From Streptomyces inusitatus (GTDB taxonomy: Bacteria > Actinomycetota > Actinomycetes > Streptomycetales > Streptomycetaceae): 60,283 nt of DNA. The stretch spans positions 46,204-106,486 of the forward strand of contig NZ_BMWG01000026.1 of the NCBI RefSeq assembly GCF_014651115.1, given 5' to 3'. The notes beneath the pieces are model-generated. The model saw only the letters and a list, made by a program, of their open reading frames with translations. It had not been told where the DNA came from and did not search any database. Each line of letters starts with the position of its first letter. Positions within the stretch are counted from its first letter, which is position 1. A program made the translations under genes and the position numbers. Below are positions 33,741 through 41,515 of this stretch, one piece after another.

Positions 33741-34038
33741 GGTGCTCCTTCCGGCCTTGCCCAATAAGCGAGTTGAAGGAAACTTCCAAGAACAAACGGA
33801 TAACCGGAAAATAACTACCAGGTCAAGGGTCCGGCACCGGAAACCGTGCGCGCCGCGCGAAAGGTCACCGGTACGGCGGGGGGTATGCCCGCGTATGGCC
33901 CGCCGCCGGGGCCGGTGCCGGAGCCGCCTCCGCGCCCGCCTCCGCAGCCCGCCACCGGGGCCGGGCGCCGGGGCCGCGCGCCGGGGCCGCGCGCCGGGGG
34001 TCGGGTCGGCCCCCGGCCTCCGGCGCCGACCCGAGCCC
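33741..34038. promoter_or_regulatory. GH3 promoter region with imperfect palindrome; no gene
   Basis: This is 298 bp without a credible gene. Bases 33762-33830 are clearly richer in A and T than the surroundings and contain TTGAAG-GAAA-CTTCCAA (33773-33789), a plausible repressor site for the GH3 gene. The rest (33840-34038) is a GC-rich low-complexity stretch downstream of the LysR gene. Confidence 0.45.
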
Positions 34039-34938
34039 TCACCCCGACCCGTACATCTCCCTCATCACCCGCACCGCCGCCACGATCGACGGCCGTCTCG
34101 AAGCCCCCACCCGCCACAGCGCGTACACCCGCCGCCTCGGCACCGGATCCAGCTCCACCGCCACCACCCCGGCGGGCAGCGGACCCCGGCCCATCCGGGG
34201 GATCACCGCGATCCCCAGCCCGGCCGCCACCAGTGCGAGTTGGGTGTGGTTGTCCTCCGCCAGATGCACCAGATCCGGTTCGCACCCCACCGAGCGCAGG
34301 GTGCGCAGCAGCCAGTCGTGACAGACCGTCCCCGGCGGCTGGCTGATCCAGCGCTCCCCCGCCAGCTCCTCCCGCCGCACCGCGCCCCGCCCCACCAGCC
34401 GGTGCCCCTCGGGGAGCAGCAGATCGCACAGATCGTCCCCGATGCGCACCTGCTCCACCCCGTCCGGCGCGGGCAGCGGCGCGATGTCCCAGTCGTGGGC
34501 GACCGCCAGATCCGTCATCCCCCGGACCACCAGATCGACCGAGAGATGCGGATCGACCTCCGTCAGCCGCGCGTCCAGCCCCGGATGCAGCCGCCCCAGC
34601 TCCGCGAGGACCCCCGGCAGCAGCCCTCGCGCCGCCGAAGAGAACGCCGCGATCGTCAGCCGTCCCGTCGGCCGCCCCCGGCGCTCCTCCAATCTGACCT
34701 CGGCCCGCTCCACGATGACCAGCAGCTCCTGCGCCGTCGCCGCCAGATGACGCGCCTCGTCGGTGAGCGCGATCCCCCGCCCCCGCCGCTCCAGCAGTGT
34801 TGTACGCGTCTCCCGCTCCAACTTGGTGATCTGCTGCGACACCGCCGACGGGGTGTATCCGAGCGCGGTGGCCGCGGCGGCCACCGAACCGTGCACCGAG
34901 ACCGCGTGCAGCGCCCGCAACCGCCCCAGATCGAGCAT
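34039..34938 (-). CDS. LysR-family transcriptional regulator
   Basis: 299 residues. The N-terminal winged helix is MLDLGRLRALHAV then SVAAAATALGYTPSAVSQQITKLE. The periplasmic-binding-like effector domain spans about 90-295. It is divergent from the EamA transporter and is the likely regulator of that gene, a very common pairing. The ATG at 34938 is chosen because the family begins there; ATG 34950 would add four residues. Confidence 0.88.
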   Translation of the reverse strand: MLDLGRLRALHAVSVHGSVAAAATALGYTPSAVSQQITKLERETRTTLLERRGRGIALTDEARHLAATAQELLVIVERAEVRLEERRGRPTGRLTIAAFSSAARGLLPGVLAELGRLHPGLDARLTEVDPHLSVDLVVRGMTDLAVAHDWDIAPLPAPDGVEQVRIGDDLCDLLLPEGHRLVGRGAVRREELAGERWISQPPGTVCHDWLLRTLRSVGCEPDLVHLAEDNHTQLALVAAGLGIAVIPRMGRGPLPAGVVAVELDPVPRRRVYALWRVGASRRPSIVAAVRVMREMYGSG

Positions 34939-35025
34939 CCCCGCCCCCATTCATTAGCAGCGCTGAACCCCACCAGGTAGGAATCCGTGCTGGTACTACA
35001 TGGTTATCCCAGCGATTCTCGGTTC

Positions 35026-35982
35026 ATGCGCCCCCTTCACACCACCCTCGCCGTTCTGGTCGCCGCGGTCTGGGGGGTGAACTTCGTCATCATCGAGATC
35101 GGCCTCGACCACTTCCCGCCGCTTCTCTTCTCCGCCCTGCGCTTCCTGGTCGCGGCCCTGCCCGCGGTCTTCCTCGTCGGCCGCCCCAAGGTCGCCTGGA
35201 AGTGGATCGTCGCGGTGGGGTGCACGCTCGGCGTGGCGAAGTTCGGTCTCGTCTTCGTCGGCATGGACCAGGGGATGCCGGCCGGACTCTCCTCGCTGGT
35301 CCTCCAGATCCAGGCCGTCTTCACCGCCGTGTTCGCCGCCGCCCTCCTCGCGGAACGCCCGGACCGCGTCCGCGTCCTCGGCATGGCGATCGCCCTCGCG
35401 GGCATCGTCCTCGCCGCCGTCGACGAGGGAACCTCCGGGCCGCTGCTCGCCTTCGGCCTGGTCGTCGCCGCCGCGGCCTGCTGGGGCCTCTCCAATGTGC
35501 TCACCCGCAAGGCGTCCCCGCCGGACGCCCTGAACTTCATGGTCTGGGTCTGTGTCGTCCCCGTACTGCCCCTGCTCACCCTCTCGCTCCTCATCGAGGG
35601 GCCGAGCGCCGATCTTGAGGCGCTCCGCTCACTGGACCCGGGCGGCGCGGGGGCGCTGATATTCGTGGCCTGGGTCTCCACCGTCTTCGGATTCGGCGCC
35701 TGGGGGTATCTGCTGCACCGCTACCCCGCCTCGGTCGTCGCCCCGTTCTCGCTGCTCGTACCCGTCTTCGGGATGTCCTCCGCCGCCCTGTTCCTCGGCG
35801 AGCCGATCGGCCCGCTCCGCTGGGCCGCCGCGGTGCTGCTGATCGGCGGGGTCGCCCTCAGCACCCTGCGGCGAGCAGCCGCTCCAACTGCCTCCGGCCC
35901 GGTGCCAGCAGCTCCGGCAGCTCCGCCGCCGCCGGATGCCAGCGTTTCTCGTACTCCCAGCTCAGCCAGGTCCCGGGAGTGA
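35026..35982 (+). CDS. EamA/DMT-family transporter
   Basis: About 318 residues, ten TM segments in two EamA repeats (TTLAVLVAAVWGVNFVIIEIGLDHFPPLLFSALRFL opens the first; LAFGLVVAAAACWGLSNVLTRKA the second). It probably exports an amino acid or metabolite. The C terminus after LLIGGVALSTLRR is a low-complexity Pro/Ala/Ser tail of about 35 residues that runs 125 bp into the 3' end of the convergent TIM-barrel gene. The tail is unlikely to be conserved, so the original stop may have been lost. No ribosome site is seen before ATG 35026; the frame is open to 34987. Confidence 0.85.
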   Translation: MRPLHTTLAVLVAAVWGVNFVIIEIGLDHFPPLLFSALRFLVAALPAVFLVGRPKVAWKWIVAVGCTLGVAKFGLVFVGMDQGMPAGLSSLVLQIQAVFTAVFAAALLAERPDRVRVLGMAIALAGIVLAAVDEGTSGPLLAFGLVVAAAACWGLSNVLTRKASPPDALNFMVWVCVVPVLPLLTLSLLIEGPSADLEALRSLDPGGAGALIFVAWVSTVFGFGAWGYLLHRYPASVVAPFSLLVPVFGMSSAALFLGEPIGPLRWAAAVLLIGGVALSTLRRAAAPTASGPVPAAPAAPPPPDASVSRTPSSARSRE

Positions 35983-36646
35983 GCGTGGCCAGACACTCCG
36001 CCAGCGGGACCGTGCCCGCGCCGAGCGGCAGCGGGGTGAGATCCTCGCGCGAGGCCACGTCCTTGACCTGCACATAGTCAAGGAAGGGGGCGAGAGCGGC
36101 ATGAGTGGCGGCCGGGCTCTCGCCGTTCAGCCACGGGTGCAGCACATCCCAGATCGCGCCCGTGCGCCGATGATCCCCCGGCCCCAGCACCCGCGAGACC
36201 GCCGCGCCGGTGGGGTGCGAGTCATGGGTCTCCACCAGGATCCGTACGCCCGCCCCGGCCGCGATCCGCCCGGCGGCGGCCAGCCTGCGGACGGCCCTCG
36301 CGTCGGCGGTACGGGGCTCCTGCCCCCGCCCGCCGGGGAACACCCGCACCCGGCGCGCGCCCAGATCCCGGGCCAGCCCGACCAGCTCCCCGATCTCCCC
36401 GAGCACCCGCCCGTCCTCCCCCTCCGCCGCGATCCCCACATACCCGCAGACCGCGACCACCTCCACCCCCGCCCGCCCGAACTCCTCCACCACCCGCCCC
36501 CGCTCCCGCCCCCCGAGCCCCGTATGCACCACCTCATCCTCCGCGACCCGCAGCTCCACCCCCTGATACCCACACTCCACCGCGAGCCCCACCACTTCCC
36601 CCACCGAACACCCCGGCACCCCCAACGTGGAAAACGCGAACTTCAT
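35858..36646 (-). CDS. Sugar phosphate isomerase/epimerase (AP endonuclease family 2 fold)
   Basis: 262 residues forming a TIM barrel. It starts MKFAFSTLGVPG and has ELRVAEDEVVH (strand 2), RVFPGG, ILVETHDSH (probable metal Glu and His), GAIWDVLHPW (Asp) and DYVQVKDV (Lys/Asp). The C terminus is WLSWEYEKRWHP with a probable metal-binding Glu. GGGAG lies before the ATG at 36646. It belongs to the LacI-linked sugar locus, but its 3' end overlaps the convergent EamA frame. Confidence 0.82.
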   Translation of the reverse strand: MKFAFSTLGVPGCSVGEVVGLAVECGYQGVELRVAEDEVVHTGLGGRERGRVVEEFGRAGVEVVAVCGYVGIAAEGEDGRVLGEIGELVGLARDLGARRVRVFPGGRGQEPRTADARAVRRLAAAGRIAAGAGVRILVETHDSHPTGAAVSRVLGPGDHRRTGAIWDVLHPWLNGESPAATHAALAPFLDYVQVKDVASREDLTPLPLGAGTVPLAECLATLTPGTWLSWEYEKRWHPAAAELPELLAPGRRQLERLLAAGC

Positions 36647-36843
36647 CCTTGACTCCCTGCCAGTCACATTCGAGGACAGCTTCGATGCCCGCACTGAACC
36701 AGGGTGGCCAAATTCCAACTGCCTCCCCCATCAGGTACGCCAATTCCAGCCCGTCTGGGGGTCCCCCCGGCGGAGCCAGGGGGAGATTGAGGACAGCCCC
36801 GAGGCCCTGGCCCCGCACGGATCCAGGGTGGCCAATTCCAGCC
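36647..36843. repeat. Intergenic repeat region with hairpin
   Basis: There is no gene. A direct repeat CCAGGGTGGCCA(A)ATTCCA occurs near 36700-36718 and 36822-36840, with a third CCAATTCCAGCC near 36740. Between them a stem TCCCC(C) 36762-36767 / (A)GGGGGA 36778-36784 is flanked by GATTGAGGACAG. This block resembles an intergenic repeat often seen after Streptomyces genes and may terminate both flanking transcripts. Confidence 0.5.
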
Positions 36844-37902
36844 TCACCTCCGGACCCCCGTCGACCCCCTCACCACCAACTCCCCCTCCACCCCCACCCT
36901 CCCTCCCACCGGCGCGGCCTCCTTCCCCATCACCAGCCGCCCCGCCCTCGCCCCCGCCTCGGCCAGCGGCAGCCGTACGGTCGTCAGCGCGGGCCAGGTA
37001 TCCACCGCGAACGGCAGATCGTCGAATCCGGCCACCGAGACGTCCTCCGGGATCCGCAGCCCCTTCTCCCGCAGCGCCGCGCACACCCCCAGCGCCACGG
37101 TGTCGTTCGCCGCGAGGACCGCCGTCAGCCCGGGTTCCCGCGCGAGGAGCTCCACGGTCGCCGTGTAGCCGGAGCTCCGCGCGTAGGAGCCGTGGACCGT
37201 GAGCCGGTCCTGCGGCTCGTCGATCCCCGCCGCGAGCAGTGCCGCCCGGTGTCCCTCCAGCCGGTGCCGGGTGGTGGTGCGCTCCGGCGGCCCGGCGACG
37301 TATCCGATCCTGCGGTGGCCGAGACCGAGCAGATGCTCGGTCAGCCGCCGTGCCCCGCCCCGGTTGTCGAAGGCGAGGGTGGCGAGCACCTGATCGCCGT
37401 CCGGCATGGGCGGCCGGCCGCACAGCACCACCGTGGTCCCGGCGCGCGCCAGCTTCCCGAGCTTCGCCGACATCGCGGCGATGTGCCCGGGGTCCTCCAG
37501 CGCGCCCCCGGTGAGCACCACGGCCGCCGCCCGCTGCCGCTGGAGCAGGGTGAGATAGGTCAGTTCGCGCTCCGGGGACCCCTCGGTGTTGCAGATCACC
37601 GCGAGCTTCTCGCAGCCGGCCCGGGCCGAGCCCCCGGGCCCGCTGATCTCCGTCTGCGCCGCTCCGGCCATGATCCCGAAGAAGGGGTCGGCGATGTCGT
37701 TGACGAGGATGCCGACCAGATCGGAGGTGGCGGCGGCGAGCGAGCTGGCCGGCCCGTTGAGCACATAGTCCAGTTCGTCCACCGCGCGCAGCACCCGCTC
37801 CCGGGTGTCCGCCGCGACCGGATAGTTCCCATTGAGCACCCGGGACACGGTGGCCGGGGACACCCGGGCGCGTGCCGCGACATCCGCCAGGGTGACTGTC
37901 AT
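36844..37902 (-). CDS. LacI-family transcriptional regulator
   Basis: 352 residues. The N-terminal headpiece is TLADVAARARVSPATVSRVLNGNYPVAADTRERVLRA, followed by a periplasmic-binding-like domain with LVGILVNDIADPFFG at its start and VSVAGFDDLPFAVDTWPALTTVRLP near the end. It is divergent from the Gfo/Idh-DUF993-isomerase operon. The AAAGCGCTTG site between them is a typical LacI operator, so it most likely represses that operon until an intermediate or sugar binds. Confidence 0.9.
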   Translation of the reverse strand: MTVTLADVAARARVSPATVSRVLNGNYPVAADTRERVLRAVDELDYVLNGPASSLAAATSDLVGILVNDIADPFFGIMAGAAQTEISGPGGSARAGCEKLAVICNTEGSPERELTYLTLLQRQRAAAVVLTGGALEDPGHIAAMSAKLGKLARAGTTVVLCGRPPMPDGDQVLATLAFDNRGGARRLTEHLLGLGHRRIGYVAGPPERTTTRHRLEGHRAALLAAGIDEPQDRLTVHGSYARSSGYTATVELLAREPGLTAVLAANDTVALGVCAALREKGLRIPEDVSVAGFDDLPFAVDTWPALTTVRLPLAEAGARAGRLVMGKEAAPVGGRVGVEGELVVRGSTGVRR

Positions 37903-37975
37903 CGTTTCCTCCGGGGGGAGTTGGGCCGGGACCCTTGTCCGGCCAATGTCGGCAGGCTAGCGTCATACCCCTTAG

Positions 37976-37985
37976 AAAGCGCTTG
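37976..37985. promoter_or_regulatory. LacI-type operator
   Basis: AAAGCGCTTG contains the AAGCGCTT palindrome (37977-37984) expected for LacI/GalR proteins. It lies 74 bp upstream of the regulator and about 50 bp before the divergent oxidoreductase gene. Confidence 0.65.
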
Positions 37986-38032
37986 CTGTCACGATCTCGC
38001 CATAAAGGGCGAGCCGCAGGGAGGCGACCCTC

Positions 38033-39247
38033 ATGCCCCCGACCCCGAACCAGCCCCCGTCCCCGCCCCCGGCACAGCCCTCGGTCGACCGGCGCAGCAC
38101 CGTACGCATCGCGATGAACGGCGTCACCGGGCGCATGGGCTACCACCAGCATCTGGTCCGCTCGCTGCTCGCCATTCGCGCGCAGGGCGGTCTCGACCTC
38201 GGCGACGGCCGCGTCCTGTGGCCCGAACCCGTCCTCGTCGGCCGTCGCGCCGACGCCCTGCGCGCCATCGCCGAACGCCATGGTCTGGCCCACTGGTCGA
38301 CCGATCTGAACGCGGTGCTCGCCGCGCGCGGCGAGGACGCGGTGGACGTCTACTTCGACGCCCAGGCCACCGCTGCCCGCCCGGACTCCCTCCGCCGGGC
38401 CATCGCGGCGGGCAAGCACGTCTACACGGAGAAGCCGACCGCCCGCGGTCTCGCGGACGCCCTGGAGCTGGCCCGGCTCGCCGAGGCCGCCGGGGTCCGG
38501 CACGGAGTCGTCCAGGACAAGCTGTTCCTGCCGGGCCTGCTCAAGCTGAAGCGGCTGATCGACGGCGGCTTCTTCGGCGAGATCCTCTCCGTGCGCGGAG
38601 AGTTCGGCTACTGGGTCTTCGAGGGCGACTGGCAGGACGCCCAGCGCCCGTCCTGGAACTACCGCGCGGAGGACGGCGGCGGGATCACCATGGACATGTT
38701 CCCGCACTGGGAGTACGTCCTGCACGAGCTGTTCGGCCGGGTGACCAGCGTATTCGCGCACACCGCCACCCATGTCCCCCGGCGCTGGGACGAGCGCGGC
38801 AAACCGTATCCGGCGACCGCCGACGACGCGGTGTACGCCCTCTTCCGGCTGGCGAACGGGACGGTGGCGCAGATCAACTCCTCCTGGGCGGTCCGGGTGA
38901 TGCGCGACGAGCTGGTGGAGTTCCAGGTCGACGGGGTCCACGGCTCGGCCGTCGCGGGCCTGCGCCGCTGCCGGGCGCAGCACCGCTCGGCCACCCCCAG
39001 ACCGGTGTGGAATCCGGACCTGCCCGCCGCCGAGGCCTTCCGCGACCAGTGGCAGGAGGTGCCGGACAACGGCGATTTCGAGAACGGCTTCAAGGCGCAG
39101 TGGGAGCTGTTTCTGCGCCATGTGGCGCTGGGCGGCCCCTACCGCTGGGATCTGCTGGCGGGCGCGCGCGGGGTGCAGCTCGCCGAACTGGGGCTGCGGT
39201 CCGCCGCCCGGGGCCGCCGCTTCGATGTGCCGGAGCTGGCGCTGTGA
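38033..39247 (+). CDS. Gfo/Idh/MocA-family oxidoreductase
   Basis: 404 residues. After a proline-rich N-terminal extension (1-20), the Rossmann domain starts at VRIAMNGVTGRMGYHQH. The dinucleotide/substrate motif AGKHVYTEKPTA is the EKP signature with the conserved Lys. The C-terminal domain has WNYRAEDGGGITMDMFPHWEY, which holds the usual catalytic Asp/His region. It oxidises or reduces a sugar or cyclitol with NAD(P). GGGAGG precedes the ATG. It is first in a three-gene operon with GTGA overlaps. Confidence 0.88.
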   Translation: MPPTPNQPPSPPPAQPSVDRRSTVRIAMNGVTGRMGYHQHLVRSLLAIRAQGGLDLGDGRVLWPEPVLVGRRADALRAIAERHGLAHWSTDLNAVLAARGEDAVDVYFDAQATAARPDSLRRAIAAGKHVYTEKPTARGLADALELARLAEAAGVRHGVVQDKLFLPGLLKLKRLIDGGFFGEILSVRGEFGYWVFEGDWQDAQRPSWNYRAEDGGGITMDMFPHWEYVLHELFGRVTSVFAHTATHVPRRWDERGKPYPATADDAVYALFRLANGTVAQINSSWAVRVMRDELVEFQVDGVHGSAVAGLRRCRAQHRSATPRPVWNPDLPAAEAFRDQWQEVPDNGDFENGFKAQWELFLRHVALGGPYRWDLLAGARGVQLAELGLRSAARGRRFDVPELAL

Positions 39248-40443
39248 CCCTCCGGCTGCCGCTCGCGGACGGCAGATCGCGTACGTATGTCCCGCGCGCC
39301 GATCCGCTCCGCCTCACGCCCCGCGCGCGCCCCGCCCTCTCCCGTACCTTCTTCGCCGCCGCCCATGTGGTGGCGGACCGCTTCGCCGCCGCGGTCCCCG
39401 GCGCGCCCGCCGCCGTCGACTGGGACGCGACGCTCGCCTTCCGCCGCCATCTGTGGTCCCGCGGACTGGGCGTGGCGGAGGCGATGGACACCGCGCAGCG
39501 CGGCGCGGGCCTGGACTGGGCCTCGGCCCGGGAGCTGATCCGCCGCTCGGCCGCCGAGGCGCGCGCGGCGGGCGGCGCGATCGTCTGCGGCGCGGGCACG
39601 GACCAGCTCGCCGGGGGCACGGACCGGCTCGGCGCGGGCACGGACCGGCTCGGCGCGGGCGCCGGGCTCGACGGCGTCCGCCGCGCGTACGAGGAGCAGT
39701 TGGCGGTCGTGGAGGAGGCGGGCGCGCGCCCGGTGCTGCTGGCGTCCCGGGCGCTCGCGGCGGCGGCCCGCTCCCCGGAGGACTATCTCGACGTCTACGG
39801 CGGTCTGCTGCGCCAGTCGAGCCGCCCGGCGGTGCTGCACTGGCTCGGCCCGGCCTTCGATCCCGCGCTCGACGGCTACTGGGGGAGCGCGGATCCGGAT
39901 CTCGCCGCCGGGACCCTCCTCGATCTCGTCGCCGCCCACCCCGGCAAGGTCGACGGCGTCAAGATCTCGCTGCTCGACCCCGGACGGGAGATCGCGCTGC
40001 GCCGGCGGCTCCCGCCGGGCGTACGGTGCTACACCGGCGACGACTTCCACTACCCGGAGCTGATCGCGGGCGACGAGCAGGGCTTCAGCCACGCCCTGCT
40101 GGGGATCCTCGACCCGCTGGCGCCGCTCGCCGCCGAGGCCGCGCACGCCCTGGACACGGGCGGTCCCGGGGCCTTCCGCGCCCTGCTCGACCCGACCGTC
40201 GCCCTCGCCCGCCATCTCTTCGAGCCGCCGACCGGCTGCTACAAGACAGGCGTGGTGCTGCTGGCGTGGCTCGCCGGGCATCAGCCGCACTTCACGATGG
40301 TCGGCGGACTCCAGTCGGCCCGCTCGCTGCCGCATCTCGCGCGGGCGTACGAACTCGCCGACGGGCTCGGTCTCTTCCCCGATCCGGAGGCGGCCGAGTC
40401 GCGGATGCGCGCCCTGCTCGCCGTGTACGGGATCGACGGGTGA
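39244..40443 (+). CDS. DUF993 protein (dihydrodipicolinate-synthase-like TIM barrel)
   Basis: 399 residues. The family is annotated DUF993 and is distantly related to DHDPS/aldolases. Landmarks are VDWDATLAFRRHLWSRGLGVAEAMDTAQRG, VDGVKISLLDPGREIALR (where a Schiff-base Lys could lie), CYTGDDFHYPELIAGD and CYKTGVVLLAWLAGHQPHF. It always seems to travel with sugar oxidoreductases and isomerases, so a lyase or aldolase step in sugar breakdown is inferred. A three-unit Gly-Thr-Asp-x-Leu repeat interrupts the chain after residue 116. GTG start 39244 overlaps the upstream stop. Confidence 0.78.
   Translation: MTLRLPLADGRSRTYVPRADPLRLTPRARPALSRTFFAAAHVVADRFAAAVPGAPAAVDWDATLAFRRHLWSRGLGVAEAMDTAQRGAGLDWASARELIRRSAAEARAAGGAIVCGAGTDQLAGGTDRLGAGTDRLGAGAGLDGVRRAYEEQLAVVEEAGARPVLLASRALAAAARSPEDYLDVYGGLLRQSSRPAVLHWLGPAFDPALDGYWGSADPDLAAGTLLDLVAAHPGKVDGVKISLLDPGREIALRRRLPPGVRCYTGDDFHYPELIAGDEQGFSHALLGILDPLAPLAAEAAHALDTGGPGAFRALLDPTVALARHLFEPPTGCYKTGVVLLAWLAGHQPHFTMVGGLQSARSLPHLARAYELADGLGLFPDPEAAESRMRALLAVYGIDG
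39595..39657 (+). repeat. Three 21-bp tandem repeats within the DUF993 gene
   Basis: Units GGCACGGACCRGCTCGSCG-type repeat three times in frame and encode GTDQLAG-GTDRLGA-GTDRLGA. They probably form a surface loop. Confidence 0.88.
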
Positions 40444-41294
40444 GCCGGGTGAGCGCCGCTGTGCCTCTGGCGCGCCTCAGCGTCAATCAGATGACCGTAC
40501 GACAGCTCTCGCTGCCCGAACTCGTCGACGGCTGCGCCCGGCTGGGCGTCCCCGGCGTCGGGCTGTGGCGCGAACCGGTGCGCGCGTACGGGGTGCGGGC
40601 TGCCGCCCGGCTGGTGCGGGACGCCGGGCTCGCCGTCACCACCCTGTGCCGGGGCGGCTTCCTCACGGCCGTCGACCCGGCGGGCCGGGCGCGCGCCCTG
40701 GACGACAACCGGGCCGCGATCGAGGAGGCGGCGGCCCTGGGCACGGACACCCTGATCCTGGTCTCCGGCGGGCTGCCGCCCGGCGGCCGGGATCTGGCCT
40801 CCGCGCGGGAGCGGGTCGCGGACGCGCTGGCGGAGCTGGTCCCGTACGCGGTGGAGCGGGGTGTGCGGCTGGCGATCGAACCCCTGCACCCGATGTACGC
40901 GGCGGACCGCTGTGTGATCTCGACTCTCGCGCAGGCGCTCTCCGTCGCCGGGCGGTTCCCCGCCCCGGGCGTGGGCGTCGCGGTGGACACGTACCACGTC
41001 TGGTGGGACGACACCGCTCCCGCCGCGCTGGCCCGCGCGGGGGCGGCGGGCCGTGTCCACGCCTTCCAGCTCGCTGACTGGGTCACCCCGCTGCCGGCCG
41101 GGGCGCTGACCGGCCGGGGGCAGCTCGGTGACGGATCGATCGAGCTGTGCCGCTGGTGGGACCGGGTGGAGGCGGCGGGCTACCGGGGGCCGGTCGAGGT
41201 GGAGCTGTTCAACGAAGGGCTGTGGGCGCGCGAGGGAATCGGCGTACTGGAAGAGACGGTTGCCCGCTTTTCGACCCTGTTCGCCGCCCGGTGA
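40440..41294 (+). CDS. Sugar phosphate isomerase/epimerase
   Basis: About 284 residues forming a TIM barrel of the AP endonuclease family 2. It has ARLSVNQMTVRQLSLPELVDGCARLGVPGVGLW at strand 1, LAIEPLHPMYAADRCVI (metal Glu/His), VGVAVDTYHVWWDD (Asp/His) and FQLADWVTP, and ends with the VEVELFN metal Glu. The GTG at 40440 overlaps the DUF993 stop; a second GTG at 40449 is possible. It is the last gene of the LacI-linked operon. Confidence 0.85.
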   Translation: MSRVSAAVPLARLSVNQMTVRQLSLPELVDGCARLGVPGVGLWREPVRAYGVRAAARLVRDAGLAVTTLCRGGFLTAVDPAGRARALDDNRAAIEEAAALGTDTLILVSGGLPPGGRDLASARERVADALAELVPYAVERGVRLAIEPLHPMYAADRCVISTLAQALSVAGRFPAPGVGVAVDTYHVWWDDTAPAALARAGAAGRVHAFQLADWVTPLPAGALTGRGQLGDGSIELCRWWDRVEAAGYRGPVEVELFNEGLWAREGIGVLEETVARFSTLFAAR

Positions 41295-41317
41295 GAGAGG
41301 CTCCCGGAAATTAGTCA

Positions 41318-41329
41318 GAAAATATTTTC
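41318..41329. promoter_or_regulatory. AT-rich perfect palindrome
   Basis: GAAAATATTTTC is a 12-bp perfect palindrome 24 bp after the isomerase stop, striking against about 73% GC. The gap 41295-41515 otherwise holds only a possible short leader frame. Confidence 0.5.
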
Positions 41330-41419
41330 GGAAGGTGACATAGATCCACGGCCCCACGACGTCTGAGAGATGAACACGTTCGGACGGAGCACCGCCCCCG
41401 GGACCGCTGGAGGAAGAGA

Positions 41420-41473
41420 ATGAGAGCGACGAGGCTCGCCTCTGTCAGGGATCCCATGGTGCGGACGGCGTGA
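41420..41473 (+). CDS. Possible 17-residue leader peptide upstream of the ECF sigma gene
   Basis: An ATG with a strong GGAGGAAGAG immediately upstream opens an 18-codon frame (MRATRLASV, then RDPMVRTA) that ends 42 bp before the sigma-factor GTG. The good ribosome site is the only support. No homologue is known to me. Confidence 0.3.
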   Translation: MRATRLASVRDPMVRTA

Positions 41474-41515
41474 CACGAGGACGGTGAACAGCGGCCCTGA
41501 CGTGAGGACTCGGCA

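Noticed and set aside
36649..39243. Open frame on the plus strand upstream of and continuous with the DUF993 gene
   Set aside because: Only the part from the GTG at 39244 is protein-like. The upstream part is opposite LacI or out of frame with the oxidoreductase.
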